Positions 34,450 through 44,049 of a stretch of 62,817 nucleotides of DNA are shown piece by piece. Origin of the DNA: Teichococcus deserti (GTDB lineage: Bacteria > Pseudomonadota > Alphaproteobacteria > Acetobacterales > Acetobacteraceae). The notes below the pieces were generated by a model, which saw only the letters and a list, made by a program, of their open reading frames with translations, was not told the origin of the DNA and did not search any database. The translations under genes were made by a program, and so were the position numbers. Numbering within the stretch: the first letter of the stretch is position 1; each line of letters opens with the position of its first letter. The stretch spans positions 1 through 62,817 of the forward strand of contig NZ_MLCO01000141.1 of NCBI RefSeq assembly GCF_001982615.1, read 5' to 3'.

Positions 34450-35657
34450 GGGGCGTCGACCAGGGCCCGGCCGGCGCGGGCGACGATGCGGCCGCGCTTG
34501 ACCACCAGGCGGCGCTCGGGGCGGTTGACCACGGCTTCCGCCAGGGTCTCGCCATCGACCAGCAGCAGATCGGCCTGGCAGCCTTCGGCGACGCCGTAAT
34601 CCTTCAGGCGCAGGGTGTCGGCGCCGCCCGTGGTGCAGACGGCCAGCGCCAGCTCCACCTCCGGGTCGGTCCGGAAGTTGTTGCGCAGGCCGAGCAGCAT
34701 GGCGCGCTCCAGCATGTCGCCATTGCCATAGGGGCCCCAGCTGTCGCGGATGCCGTCATTGCCGGCGCAGATGCGGATGCCGCGCGCCGTCAGCTTGGCC
34801 ACCGGCGGCACCGGCCGGCTGGCCGAGCCGGTCGACATGATGGCGATGTCCAGCGCCGCGATTTCTTCCAAGAGCCCGTCGACCATGGCGGTGTCGGGGT
34901 CGCCCAGGCAGAAGGCGTGGCTGATGGTCACCTGGCCCTGCATGCCCAGCGCGCGGGTGCGCTCGAAGATCAGCTCCATGCTGAAGGCGCCCAGCAGCGC
35001 CGCCTCGTGCAGATGGATGTCGACCGGCTTGCCGAAGCGCTGGGCGAGCTCGAAGACGGCGTCCAGATGCCCCTTCGGATCGCGGTCGATGCCGCAGGGG
35101 TCGAGGCCGCCGACCACGTCGCTGCCCAGCTTCATCGCCTCCGCCATCAGCTCCAGCGTGCCGGGACGCACCAGCAGGCCGGATTGCGGGAAGGCGACGA
35201 TCTCGACATCCATGGCGTCGCGGTAGCACTCGCGGGTGGCCAGCAGCCCCTCGATGCCGGCCAGGCCCACGACGGTGTCGACATCGACATGGGTGCGGAT
35301 ATGGGTCGAGCCCTTGGCCAGCGACTGCACCAGCTGGCGGGCCGATTGCCGCGCCGGGTCGATGCCCAGCGCCTGGCGGTTCTGCCGCTCGTTGTCGATC
35401 TTGTCGATCAGCCGGGGCCCGGCGCTGTTCGGCACCCAGCGCATGCCCCAGAGCGTCTTGTCCAGATGGGTATGCGCCTCGACCAGCCCCGGCAGCAGCA
35501 GCGCGTCCCAGCCATCCTCGACATGGACGCCCTCGGGCGCCGTCTGGTCGGGGGCGATGCGCGCAATGCGGCCGCCCCGGATCAGCACGTCGGTGCTGGC
35601 CACGCCCATCGGGCGGACGGTCTTCAGCAGCAGGTCCTGGGAGGATGCAGGGGACAT
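34446..35657 (-). CDS. Cytosine deaminase-like metal-dependent amidohydrolase
   Basis: The 403-residue protein matches the CodA-type branch of the superfamily. Visible ligands are HTHLDK (HxH, near residue 62), DIHLHEAALLG, ISHAFCLGDPD and AGNDGIRDSWGPYGNGDMLE, in which the Asp is the catalytic base. Cytosine deaminase and N-substituted s-triazine hydrolases share this pattern. I chose ATG 35657; upstream of it the frame runs into the divergent regulator's promoter. It heads a two-gene operon and is divergent from a GntR regulator, likely its controller. Confidence 0.85.
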   Translation of the reverse strand: MSPASSQDLLLKTVRPMGVASTDVLIRGGRIARIAPDQTAPEGVHVEDGWDALLLPGLVEAHTHLDKTLWGMRWVPNSAGPRLIDKIDNERQNRQALGIDPARQSARQLVQSLAKGSTHIRTHVDVDTVVGLAGIEGLLATRECYRDAMDVEIVAFPQSGLLVRPGTLELMAEAMKLGSDVVGGLDPCGIDRDPKGHLDAVFELAQRFGKPVDIHLHEAALLGAFSMELIFERTRALGMQGQVTISHAFCLGDPDTAMVDGLLEEIAALDIAIMSTGSASRPVPPVAKLTARGIRICAGNDGIRDSWGPYGNGDMLERAMLLGLRNNFRTDPEVELALAVCTTGGADTLRLKDYGVAEGCQADLLLVDGETLAEAVVNRPERRLVVKRGRIVARAGRALVDAP

Positions 35658-35701
35658 GGCCGGGCTCCGTCGCGAAAAATGTTCAACAATCAGCCGCGAT
35701 C

Positions 35702-35711
35702 TTGTATGCAA
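35702..35711. promoter_or_regulatory. Possible GntR/FCD operator
   Basis: TTGTATGCAA is a near-perfect palindrome (TTG/CAA arms with TAT/GCA core) lying in an AT-richer patch between the divergent amidohydrolase operon and the GntR gene. It resembles the TTGTATACAA-type sites of FadR-subfamily regulators. Position fits control of both directions. Confidence 0.45.
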
Positions 35712-35797
35712 TCCGCGGTGGCGGCAATGGGCGATCTTGCCTGGGCGCTGCCCTGCCGCCATGGTCCGCGCCCTCTCGCCCCCCAGCCTGCCCCCGG

Positions 35798-36526
35798 ATG
35801 ACCGAAGACACACCCAAAAACTCCCGCGCCGGCACGATCCACCAGGCGCTGCGCCAGGCGATCCTGGAGCAGGCGCTGGCCCCCGGCGCCAAGCTGCCGG
35901 AGGACCTGATCGCCAGCCAGTTCGGCGTCAGCCGCACCTTGGTGCGGGAGGCGCTGGGGCGGCTGGCCGGCGAAGGCCTGGTCGAGCTGCGGCACAACCG
36001 CGGCGCCAGCGTCGCCTCGCCCAGCCTGGCCGAGGCGCGCGACGTCTTCGCCATCCGCCGCGCCATGGAGCTGCTGGCGGTCGACGCGCTCTGCGGCCGG
36101 CTGGACGCAGCGCAGGAGGCCCGGCTGCAGGCGCATGTCGACGCCGAGGCCGCCGCCCAGCCGATGGGCGACGCCACCTCGATCCGGCTGGCCGGCGAGT
36201 TCCATCTGCTGCTGGCCGAGCTGACCGGGAATGCCCTGCTGCAGCGCTATGTCGCCGAGCTCGCCTCGCGCTGCTCGCTGATTCTCTCGCTGTATGGCCG
36301 GCCGCATTCGGCCGATTGCGCGGTGGAAGAGCATCGGGCGCTGATCGCGGCGCTGCGCGACGGCGACGCGAGCGCCTGCCGCGCCCTGATGGAGCACCAC
36401 CTGGATGCGGTGATGGGCCGCGCGCTGCTGCCCCAACGGCCCGGCGACATGCGCGAGGTCCTGGCCCGCTATGCCGGCACCACCTCCCCTTCCCCGCCGC
36501 GCCGCGCAAAGGCCCGATCCGCATGA
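35798..36526 (+). CDS. GntR family (FadR/FCD subfamily) regulator
   Basis: The 242-residue protein has an N-terminal winged helix (residues about 12-75: IHQALRQAILEQALAPGAKL, SRTLVREALGRLAGEGLVEL). A C-terminal FCD effector domain (about 85-215) has the metal-binding His positions in EFHLLLAELTGN, EEHRALIAALRDGD and MEHHLDAVM. Such regulators sense organic acids or related metabolites. I chose ATG 35798, where the domain begins. It overlaps the flavin-reductase-like gene by four bases and is divergent from the amidohydrolase operon. Confidence 0.87.
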   Translation: MTEDTPKNSRAGTIHQALRQAILEQALAPGAKLPEDLIASQFGVSRTLVREALGRLAGEGLVELRHNRGASVASPSLAEARDVFAIRRAMELLAVDALCGRLDAAQEARLQAHVDAEAAAQPMGDATSIRLAGEFHLLLAELTGNALLQRYVAELASRCSLILSLYGRPHSADCAVEEHRALIAALRDGDASACRALMEHHLDAVMGRALLPQRPGDMREVLARYAGTTSPSPPRRAKARSA

Positions 36527-37176
36527 CCGACGTTGCCAGCTTCGACTTCGCCCAGCTCACCCCGCGCGAGCGCTACAAGATCCTGATCGGCACGGTGGTG
36601 CCGCGGCCGATCGCGCTGGTCACCACGGCGAGCCCGGAGGGCCGCGCCAATGCCGCGCCCTTCAGCTTCTTTAACTGCCTCTCGGCCGATCCGGCGATCG
36701 TGGCGCTGGGCGTCGAGGTCAAGGCCGACGGCGCGCCGAAGGACACCGGCCGCAACATCCGCGCCACCGGCTGCTTTACCGTCAACATCGTTTCCGACGC
36801 GCTGGTGGAGGCGATGAACATCTGCGCCGTGCCCTTCGGCCCCGAGGTGGACGAGCTGGAGCGCGCGGGCCTGGCCATCATCGCCGGCACCGCGATCAGC
36901 GCCCCGCGCATCGCCCTCGCCCCGGCGGCGCTGGAATGCCGGCTGCATTCCTTCCTCGACATCGGCAGCTCGCGCGAGATCATTTTGGGCGAGGTGGTGC
37001 ATGCGCATATCCGCGCCGATGCGGTGAACGCCCAGCTGCATATCGACCCGAAGCTGATCGACGCGGTGGGGCGCATGGGCGGGCATGGCTATGCCTCGAC
37101 CCGCGACTATTTCGACCTGCCGACCATGAGCCTCGGCGCCTTCGAGAACGACGAGCCGCAGGGCCGCATCCGCTAG
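36523..37176 (+). CDS. Flavin reductase-like (FMN-binding split barrel) protein
   Basis: The 217-residue protein has the split-barrel FMN-binding pattern of the DIM6/NTAB family: GTVVPRPIALVTTASPEGRA, APFSFFNCLSADPAIVALGV and DTGRNIRATGCFTVNIVSDA. Members include flavin reductase components of two-component monooxygenases and reductases of other substrates. No monooxygenase gene adjoins it. Coupling to the GntR regulator (ATGA overlap) suggests it belongs to the pathway of the divergent amidohydrolases. Confidence 0.83.
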   Translation: MTDVASFDFAQLTPRERYKILIGTVVPRPIALVTTASPEGRANAAPFSFFNCLSADPAIVALGVEVKADGAPKDTGRNIRATGCFTVNIVSDALVEAMNICAVPFGPEVDELERAGLAIIAGTAISAPRIALAPAALECRLHSFLDIGSSREIILGEVVHAHIRADAVNAQLHIDPKLIDAVGRMGGHGYASTRDYFDLPTMSLGAFENDEPQGRIR

Positions 37177-37177
37177 G

Positions 37178-38089
37178 TCAAAAGAAGCTTCCCGCCGAGA
37201 CCTCGGTCTCGGCGATGCGGCGGCGCAGGAAGGCGGCGAAGGTGGCGACCGCCTCGGCCGCGGCGCTGCTGACCGGCACCAGCAGCGCATGCTGGGCGCC
37301 GGCCACCTGCACCGCCGGCAGGCAGGGCACCAGCCGGCCGGCGGCACGGTCGGCCTCGGCCAGGATGGTCGGCGCCACGATGACGCCCTGCCCGGCGATC
37401 GCCGCCTCGTAAGCCGTGTAGAAATGCGAAAAGCGCTGCCGCGGCAGCGCCACCTGGGCGACGCCGGCCTGGGCCAGCCAGCGGTCCAGCTCGCCGGCGC
37501 GGGTGCGCGCCTCGACCAGCGGCAGGGTGGCCAAGTCCGCCCCCTCTGTCACCAGCCCGGGGGCTGCGAAGGCGCCCAGCCTTTCCTGGAACAGCACCTC
37601 CCGCGACCAGCCCTCGGGGGCGAAGCCGTCGCGGCGGATGGCGGCGTCATGCGGCAGCGGCGCCCAGTCCTCGCCGGTATGGGTGGCATGGACGCGGATG
37701 CGCAGCCAGGGCGCCTCCTGCTCCAGCCGCGGCAGACATGGCATCAGCCAGTTCACCGACAGGCTGGCCGGCGCCAGGATGCGCAGCTCGACCGGCGCCG
37801 CATCGGCCAGGGTCAGCTCGCCGACGCCGCTCTTGATGGTGTCGAAGCCGGCGGTCACCGCCATGGCCAGGCGCCGCCCCTCCAGCGTCATGGTGCTGCC
37901 GTTGCGCAGGTCGCCGGTGAACAGCTCCACCCCCAGCCACTGCTCCAGCGCGCGCAATTGCTTGGTCACCGCGCCCAGCGTGACGTTCAGCTCGGCCGCC
38001 GCCTCGGCGCGGGAGCCGAGCCGCGCCACGGCCTCGAAGGCGCCGATCATGCGCAGCGGCGGCATGCGATGGCGGCCCGTCCCGCTCAT
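37178..38089 (-). CDS. LysR family regulator (GcvA-like), divergent from phnA
   Basis: The 303-residue protein has an N-terminal winged helix (MPPLRMIGAFEAVARLGSRA, TLGAVTKQLRALEQWLGVEL) and a periplasmic-binding-type effector domain. The start is taken at ATG 38089 (MSGTGRHR); a start eight residues later is also possible. It faces the phosphonoacetate hydrolase gene across 138 bases. In Pseudomonas fluorescens 23F the hydrolase phnA is activated by a LysR-type protein, PhnR, so a similar role is likely here. Its 3' end is one base from the convergent flavin-reductase-like gene. Confidence 0.85.
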   Translation of the reverse strand: MSGTGRHRMPPLRMIGAFEAVARLGSRAEAAAELNVTLGAVTKQLRALEQWLGVELFTGDLRNGSTMTLEGRRLAMAVTAGFDTIKSGVGELTLADAAPVELRILAPASLSVNWLMPCLPRLEQEAPWLRIRVHATHTGEDWAPLPHDAAIRRDGFAPEGWSREVLFQERLGAFAAPGLVTEGADLATLPLVEARTRAGELDRWLAQAGVAQVALPRQRFSHFYTAYEAAIAGQGVIVAPTILAEADRAAGRLVPCLPAVQVAGAQHALLVPVSSAAAEAVATFAAFLRRRIAETEVSAGSFF

Positions 38090-38227
38090 CTTGAAAGCGC
38101 CGTGACGGTAGCATTGCAGATTGGGGACACCGGTAAATTCCCTCGCCCTGAGCCTGCCGTTTAGTCGTTCGCCGCCCTTCGGAATAGCCCGTAAAGCCTG
38201 CGCCAGGACAGCGAGGAAGACGGCGGC

Positions 38228-39493
38228 ATGGACAGCATCGACACGATCCGCGGCGTCACGGTCAATGGCCGGAATTACCGCCTGCCGCAGCGCCCGGTGG
38301 CGGTGGCCTGCCTTGACGGCTGCGACCCGGAATACCTGGCCGTGGGCCTGGCCGCCGGCGAGCTGCCCTTCTTCGCCCATTGCCTGGCGCAGGGCTTCAG
38401 CGGCCAGGCGCTGGCGGCGATGCCGACCTTCACCAACCCGAACAACGCCTCGCTGGTCACCGGCGTGCCGCCGGCGGTGCATGGCGTCTCCGGCAATTTC
38501 TACCTGGACCGCGCCACCGGCGAGACGGTGATGGTCACCGGCGATGCCGAGATGCGGGCGCCGACCATCCTGGCCGCCATGGCCGGGGCCGGCATCGCCA
38601 CCGGCATGGTCACCGCCAAGGACAAGCTGCGCGCGGCGCTCGCCAAGGGCATGCCGATCGGCGCCCATGGCATCGCGCTGTCGGCGCAGCAGGCCGCCTC
38701 GGCGCGCGAGGCGACGCATGGCATCGGCGACATGGCGGCGCTGCTCGGCCAGCCGGAGCCGGACCAGTATTCCGCCGAGCTCTCCCTGTTCGTGCTCGAC
38801 GCCGGGTTGGAACTGGCGCGGCTGGGCAAGGCGCGGCTGCTCTACCTGTCGCTGTCGGACTACGTGCAGCACCGCCACGCCCCGGACAGCCCCGAGGCCC
38901 GCGCCTTCCTGCGCGCGGTCGATGCCCGGCTGGGCGCGCTGCACGAAGCCGGCTGGCTGGTCGCCGCCACCGCCGACCACGGCATGACCGACATGGCCCG
39001 CGCCGACGGCTCGCCCGAGGTGGTCTTCGTCGGCGACCTGCTCGACGCCCGCTTCGGCGAGGGCGTCACCCGGGTGATCTGCCCGATCACCGACCCCTTC
39101 GTGAAGCATCACGGCGCGCTGGGCGGGCTGGTCCGCGTCCATGTTTCCGCCGGTGGCCCTTCGGTGGAGGACATCATCGCCACGCTGCGCGAAGACGCGC
39201 GATTGGAAGAAATCCTGCCCGGCGCCGAGGCCTGCCGGAAGCACGGCATGGCGCCGCATATGGAAGGCGACGTCACCGTCATCGCCCGCCGCGGCGTGGC
39301 GCTGGGCAGCCGGGCGGCCGATCACGACCTGGCGCAGCTGGCCGGCGAGCGGCTGCGCTCACATGGCGGGTTGGCCGAGCAGACGGTGCCCTTCCTGCTC
39401 TCGGCGCCGCTCGATCCGGCATGGCTGGCGGCGCGCGGCGCCTTGCGCAACTACGATATCTTCGACGCCGCGCTGAACGGGGTGGCGGCGTGA
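38228..39493 (+). CDS. phnA: Phosphonoacetate hydrolase
   Basis: The 421-residue zinc enzyme of the alkaline phosphatase superfamily cleaves phosphonoacetate to acetate and phosphate. Motifs include VAVACLDGCDPEYL (first metal Asp), PTFTNPNNASLVTGVPPAVH (nucleophile Thr), LSLSDYVQHRHAPDS (Asp and His ligands), TADHGMTDMA and a late His in KHHGALGGLVRVHV. These agree with the Pseudomonas PhnA family. No signal peptide is seen, so it acts in the cytoplasm. It leads an operon with a second superfamily enzyme and a Dpp-type importer, and is divergent from a LysR regulator. phnW/phnY of the aminoethylphosphonate route are absent from the window. Confidence 0.88.
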   Translation: MDSIDTIRGVTVNGRNYRLPQRPVAVACLDGCDPEYLAVGLAAGELPFFAHCLAQGFSGQALAAMPTFTNPNNASLVTGVPPAVHGVSGNFYLDRATGETVMVTGDAEMRAPTILAAMAGAGIATGMVTAKDKLRAALAKGMPIGAHGIALSAQQAASAREATHGIGDMAALLGQPEPDQYSAELSLFVLDAGLELARLGKARLLYLSLSDYVQHRHAPDSPEARAFLRAVDARLGALHEAGWLVAATADHGMTDMARADGSPEVVFVGDLLDARFGEGVTRVICPITDPFVKHHGALGGLVRVHVSAGGPSVEDIIATLREDARLEEILPGAEACRKHGMAPHMEGDVTVIARRGVALGSRAADHDLAQLAGERLRSHGGLAEQTVPFLLSAPLDPAWLAARGALRNYDIFDAALNGVAA

Positions 39494-40745
39494 CCCGCGC
39501 CGTCGTCGTCGTCCTGGACGGGCTGCGCCGCGACCTGATCTCGACCGCGGCCACCCCGGCGCTGACCAGCTTTGCCAACGCGGCGCGGCGTTTCTCGGCG
39601 CATCGCTCGGTCTTCCCCTCGGCGACGCGCTGCGTCTCCGCCAGCTTCGCCACCGGCTGCTACCCGGCGCGGCACGGGCTGCAGGGCAATTCGGTGGCGC
39701 TGATGGAGCAGGGCCGGCTGGTGGTGCATGACGTCGGCAAGCCCGGCTTCATGGACCATTGGCGGCTGCAGCGCGGCCGGACGCTCGCCGTGCCAACCTT
39801 GGCCGAGCGGCTGGCCCGCATCGGCCGCCAGGCGATGATCTTCAGCAATGTTTCGCCCGGCGCCGCCCGCGCGCATGACCCGGACGGCCATGGCTGGGTG
39901 TTCCATCGCGCCTGGTCGCATGCCCCCGGCCTGCGGCAGCTGCAGGGTGCGGAGGCGGTGGCCGACATCACCCTGGATTCCGCCGGCGACGCCCGGCTGA
40001 CCACCCGCTTCCTCGACCAGGCGGTGAGCGGCGACGCGGCGCTGTCGCTGCTCTGGCTCGGCGAGCCCGACCATGCGCAGCACGAGGCGCCGCTCGGCTC
40101 CCCGGCTGCCTCGCCGCCTTCGCCGGGGCCGATGCCTGCTTCGCTCGGGTGCGAGACGCGGTCGCCACCCGCCGCGCCGCCGGCGAGGACATTCTTCTGA
40201 TCGCCTGCTCCGACCACGGCCACCAGACGGTGACCGAAGTGGTCGATATCGACGCGGCGCTGGCCGCCCAGGGCTGGGGCGCCGACACCGCCGTCGCCGC
40301 CAACGGCACCGCCGCGCTGATCTACCTGCATCCCGACCAGGCGCATCGCGGCGAGGCTATCCTAGCCTTCCTGCGCGCGCAGCCCTGGGCCGGCGAGGTC
40401 ATCGCCGGCGACGACCTGGCCCGCATCGGCCAGGCCCCGGTGGATGCGCTGCTCTGCGCCGTCTCGATGCGCGGCGACGACGGCGCCAATGAATTCGGCA
40501 TCCCCGGCCGCGCCGCCGCGGTGCGCCCTGCTGCCGGCAAGCCCGACCGCCTCGGCTGCGGCCAGCATGGCGGGCTGAACGAGTACGAACAGAAACCTTT
40601 CCTGATGATCGAGGGCGCGGGCTTCGCGCCGGGGGGCGAAAGCCTCGACCCCAGCTCGGCCATCGACCTCGCCCCCACCATCCTGCGCCATCTCGGCCTG
40701 GCATCCGCCGGCTGCGACGGGCGGCCCCTGCAGACCCAGGAGTAG
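39490..40745 (+). pseudogene. Alkaline-phosphatase-superfamily hydrolase, frameshifted
   Basis: Starting at GTG 39490 (overlapping the phnA stop) the frame encodes RAVVVVLDGLRRDLI, the nucleophile region FPSATRCVSASFATGCYPAR and GEPDHAQHEAPLGSP. It then goes out of register near 40106 and stops at 40200. The following frame, open to 40745, continues the family: AGADACFARVRDAVATRRAA, ACSDHGHQT, CGQHGGLNEYEQKPFLM. Metal ligands are split between both halves, so neither alone should work. Adding one base after 40106 restores a single reading frame of about 418 codons. This may be a true mutation or a read error in a CCCCGG context. The intact enzyme would be a phosphodiesterase or phosphonate hydrolase of the nucleotide-pyrophosphatase type. 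Confidence 0.8.
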
Positions 40746-40752
40746 TCCAGCG

Positions 40753-42285
40753 ATGCTTCTTCCCGTTTCCCGCCGCCTGGCGCTGAGCGGCCTGGCCGGC
40801 CTGCCCTTGCTCGCACTGCGTCCGAGCTTCGCCCAGGAAACCCCGCGCCGCGGCGGGGTGCTGAAATACGCGACGCTCGGCCTCGACACCGCCGACCCGC
40901 ATCGCCACACCGGCGCGCTGGGCGTGCAGCAGGCCTTCGTCGAAGGGCTGACCAGCATCGCCACCAATGGCAGCGTCGAGCCCTTCCTGGCCGAGAGCTT
41001 CGAGGTCTCGCCGGACGGGAAGCTCTACACCTTCCGCATCCGCCAGGGCGTCCGCTTCCACAACGGCGACCTGCTGACGGCCGCCGACGTGGTGGCCAAC
41101 ATGGAGCGGGTGAAGACCAAGGTGCGCGGCGGCTGGCTGACCAGCGCCATGCGCGGCGCCGAGAGCATGGTCGCGACCGACGCGAGCACCGTGCAGCTGC
41201 GCCTGAAGCAGCCTTTCGCGCCGCTGCTGAACCTGGTCTCCGAGCTCTGGATCCTGTCGCCCAAGTCGCCGGGCTGGGATGCGACCATCACCCAGCCGAT
41301 CGGCACCGGCCCCTTCACCTTCGGCGAATGGCAGCCCAAGACCGTCTTCCGCGCCCCCGCCTTCGAAGGCTATTGGCAGCAGGGCCGCCCCTATCTCTCC
41401 GCCGTCGAGTTCGACCTGCGCGAGGTGGCCGATCCCGGCCTCGCGCTGCGCGCCGGCGACCTGCATGTCGCCTCGGTGACGCGCGACAAGCTGCGCCCGC
41501 TGCTGCGCGACGCCACGATGAAGCCGCAGCCGATCCAGGACACCACCTGGTACTTCGCCGCCTTCAACAACCGCAAGCCGTCCGCACCGATGGACGATGC
41601 GCGGGTGCGCCAGGCGATCGGCCACGCCATCGACAAGCGCGCGGTGATGAACTTCGTCGCCGGCCGCGACGCCATCGTGACCAACCAGATGGTCATCCCG
41701 GGCAATGTCTATTTCGACCAGGCGACGCATGACGCGGACATCTATGCCAAGCCCGACCTGGACCGCGCCCGCGCCTTACTGCGCGAAGCCGGCGTCGATC
41801 CGACCAAGCGCAAGCTGGAGGTGATCTCCTGGCAGAGCGCCTATCCGCAGACCATCGTGCAGATGATCAAGCGGCTGGGCTTCGAGGTGAACCATGTGGC
41901 CCTCGACGATGTTGGCGCGCAGCGGCGCCTCGGCCAATATGACTGGGACATCGCGCTGTTCGAGAGCGGCCCGCGCGCCGATATCTTCCTGCGCTATGTC
42001 CGCCTGACCAGCGACGGGCCGAACCCCGTGCTCTGGGGCGGCATCCAGGACGAGGCGCTGGACACGCTGATCGACAAGGCCGTGGCCGAGCCGGACCAGC
42101 CGAAGCGCGTCGCCAACTACCTGGCCGCCTGGAAGCACGTCATGGCCCGCGACTATTTCTACGTGCTCGGCCATGAGCAGTCGGTCATCGTCAACCGCGC
42201 CGAGGTGCAGGGCTGGCAGCCGGGCTTCACCTGGTCGCCGCATTGGGCCAGCGGCGGGCTGGCGCAGGCCTGGCTGAAGGCCTGA
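40753..42285 (+). CDS. Dpp/Opp-type ABC importer, periplasmic binding protein
   Basis: The 510-residue family 5 binding protein has a Tat-like leader (SRRLALSGLAG, cleavage near SFAQ). Typical features are GVLKYATLGLDTADPHRHTG, LAESFEVSPDGKLYTFRIRQ, GVRFHNGDLLTAADVVANME and GTGPFTFGEW. It begins 7 bases after the frameshifted hydrolase and is followed by two permeases and a double ATPase. Family 5 proteins bind peptides, nickel chelates, opines or glycosides. The phnA context suggests a phosphonate-containing or organophosphate ligand, which is an inference. Confidence 0.87.
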   Translation: MLLPVSRRLALSGLAGLPLLALRPSFAQETPRRGGVLKYATLGLDTADPHRHTGALGVQQAFVEGLTSIATNGSVEPFLAESFEVSPDGKLYTFRIRQGVRFHNGDLLTAADVVANMERVKTKVRGGWLTSAMRGAESMVATDASTVQLRLKQPFAPLLNLVSELWILSPKSPGWDATITQPIGTGPFTFGEWQPKTVFRAPAFEGYWQQGRPYLSAVEFDLREVADPGLALRAGDLHVASVTRDKLRPLLRDATMKPQPIQDTTWYFAAFNNRKPSAPMDDARVRQAIGHAIDKRAVMNFVAGRDAIVTNQMVIPGNVYFDQATHDADIYAKPDLDRARALLREAGVDPTKRKLEVISWQSAYPQTIVQMIKRLGFEVNHVALDDVGAQRRLGQYDWDIALFESGPRADIFLRYVRLTSDGPNPVLWGGIQDEALDTLIDKAVAEPDQPKRVANYLAAWKHVMARDYFYVLGHEQSVIVNRAEVQGWQPGFTWSPHWASGGLAQAWLKA

Positions 42286-42289
42286 GGCC

Positions 42290-43141
42290 ATGTCGGGCGC
42301 CATCCTGTCCCGCCCCGGCCGCGTCGCGCTGTCGCCGCGGCTGCTGGCCGGAATCCTGCTGGTGCTGCTGGCGCTGGTCCCGGCGGCGCTGCGGCTGCTG
42401 CTGGGCGGCGTCGACCCGCTGGAGCAGGACCTGATGGCGCTCAACCTGCCGCCCGGCGACGGGCATCCGCTCGGCACCGACCATCTGGGGCGCGACGTGC
42501 TGGCGCGGCTCTCGGCCGGCACGGCGCTGACGCTGGGCACCGGGGCCGGCGGCGCGCTGCTGGCCGCGGGGCTGGGCGGCGCGCTGGGGCTGCTGGCGCT
42601 GTCGCTGGGCGGCGTCGTCCGCGGCGTGGCCTTCGCCGCTTTCGACCTGCTGCGCGTGCTGCCCGGCGTGCTGCTGGCGCTGCTGACGGCGGTGGCGCTG
42701 GGCCAGGGCGGCGGGCCGGTGATGCTGGCGCTCGGCCTGTCCTTCGCGCCGCTTTTCGCCGAGGTGGCGCGGGCCACGCATGAGCGCGAGATGGCCGCCG
42801 ATTACGTCGCCGCCGCCCGCGTCTTCGGCCTGGGCCGGCTGGCGGTGCTGGCGCGCCATGTGCTGCCCAACCTGGCCGGGCCGATGGTCACGCTCTTCGC
42901 CATCGTGCTGCCGCGCTGCATCGTCACCGAGAGCGTCCTGTCCTTCCTCGGCCTCGGCGTCTCCCCCGACCAGCCGAGCTGGGGCCGCATGATCGCCGAT
43001 GCCAGCGGCTATGCCGAGGATGCGCCGCATGCCGTGCTGGCGCCGATGCTGGCGCTGTCGGCCCTGACGCTCGGCCTGTCGCTGCTGGGCGAGCATGCCC
43101 GCCGCCGCTTCGACCCCCTCGCCCGGGAGCGCCGCCCGTGA
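42290..43141 (+). CDS. Dpp/Opp-type ABC importer, permease (DppC-like)
   Basis: The 283-residue membrane protein has GHPLGTDHLGRDVLARLSAG near residue 62, which is diagnostic of DppC-type subunits. The coupling loop is AARVFGLGRLAVLARHVLPN, followed by TESVLSFLGLGVSPDQPSWG. It starts 4 bases after the binding-protein gene and ends overlapping the next gene (GTGA). The DppC-like subunit precedes the DppB-like one, the reverse of the usual order. Confidence 0.88.
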   Translation: MSGAILSRPGRVALSPRLLAGILLVLLALVPAALRLLLGGVDPLEQDLMALNLPPGDGHPLGTDHLGRDVLARLSAGTALTLGTGAGGALLAAGLGGALGLLALSLGGVVRGVAFAAFDLLRVLPGVLLALLTAVALGQGGGPVMLALGLSFAPLFAEVARATHEREMAADYVAAARVFGLGRLAVLARHVLPNLAGPMVTLFAIVLPRCIVTESVLSFLGLGVSPDQPSWGRMIADASGYAEDAPHAVLAPMLALSALTLGLSLLGEHARRRFDPLARERRP

Positions 43142-44049
43142 AGCTTCTTCTCCCGTTCGCCACCAGCCTGCTGCGCGCTGTCGCCATGGTGGCGGCGATC
43201 AGCTTCGTCACCTTCCTGCTGATCCGCGCCGTCCCCGGCGACGCCGTCGATGTCATGGCTAGCCAAGGCGACCTGACCACGGCGCAGCAGGCGGCGATGC
43301 GCGCCGAGCTCGGCCTGGACGGCAGCGTGGTCAGCCAGTTCAGCCGCTGGGTCGGCCAGGCGGCGCAGGGCGATCTCGGCCGCTCGGCCCGCTTCGGCAA
43401 GCCGGTCGTCGGCATGGTGGCGCAATCCATCCCGGCGACGCTGGGATTCGCCGGCGCCGCCTTCGCGCTGGGGCTGGTCCTCGCCTTGCTGCTGGCGATC
43501 GGCGCGCTGCTGGCGCCGCGCTCGCCGCTGCCGGCGCTGGTCGAGGCGATCAACCTCTGGTCCATCGCCGTGCCCAGCTTCGTCGCCGGCATGGCCGCCA
43601 TTCTTGTCTTTTCGTTGTGGCTGGGCTGGCTGCCCGTCATCGGCAACATGGTCGCGCCTATCGTCATCCTCGGCCTCGACATCGCCGGGCAATTGGCAAA
43701 ACCGTTGCTGGAAGAACTGCGCGAGGCACGGCTGGCGCCGCATGTCCGCGCCGCCCGCGCCCGCGGCATCGCGCCGCTGGCGGTCGCGCTGCGGCATGTG
43801 CTGCCCAAGGCGGTGCCGGTGCTGCTGGCGCTGTCCTCGATCTGCCTGGCCTCGCTGATCGGCGGCACCATGACCATGGAGGCGCTGTTCGGCCTGCCCG
43901 GCCTCGGAAGCCTGGTGCTGAACGCGGTGCATGGCCGCGACTATCCGGTGCTGCAGGCGGTGATCATCGTGCTGGCGCTGGGCGTGGTGCTGATCAACCT
44001 GGCCGCCGAGCTGGCCCGCCGCCTGGCCGATCCGAGGATGCGCGCATGA
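43138..44049 (+). CDS. Dpp/Opp-type ABC importer, permease (DppB-like)
   Basis: The 303-residue membrane protein starts at GTG 43138 inside the stop of the preceding permease. DppB marks: SFVTFLLIRAVPGDAVDVMA, ELGLDGSVVSQFSRWV, GDLGRSARFGKPV, ARARGIAPLAVALRHVLPKA and FGLPGLGSLVLNAVHGRDYP. It overlaps the ATPase gene by four bases. Confidence 0.88.
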   Translation: MKLLLPFATSLLRAVAMVAAISFVTFLLIRAVPGDAVDVMASQGDLTTAQQAAMRAELGLDGSVVSQFSRWVGQAAQGDLGRSARFGKPVVGMVAQSIPATLGFAGAAFALGLVLALLLAIGALLAPRSPLPALVEAINLWSIAVPSFVAGMAAILVFSLWLGWLPVIGNMVAPIVILGLDIAGQLAKPLLEELREARLAPHVRAARARGIAPLAVALRHVLPKAVPVLLALSSICLASLIGGTMTMEALFGLPGLGSLVLNAVHGRDYPVLQAVIIVLALGVVLINLAAELARRLADPRMRA

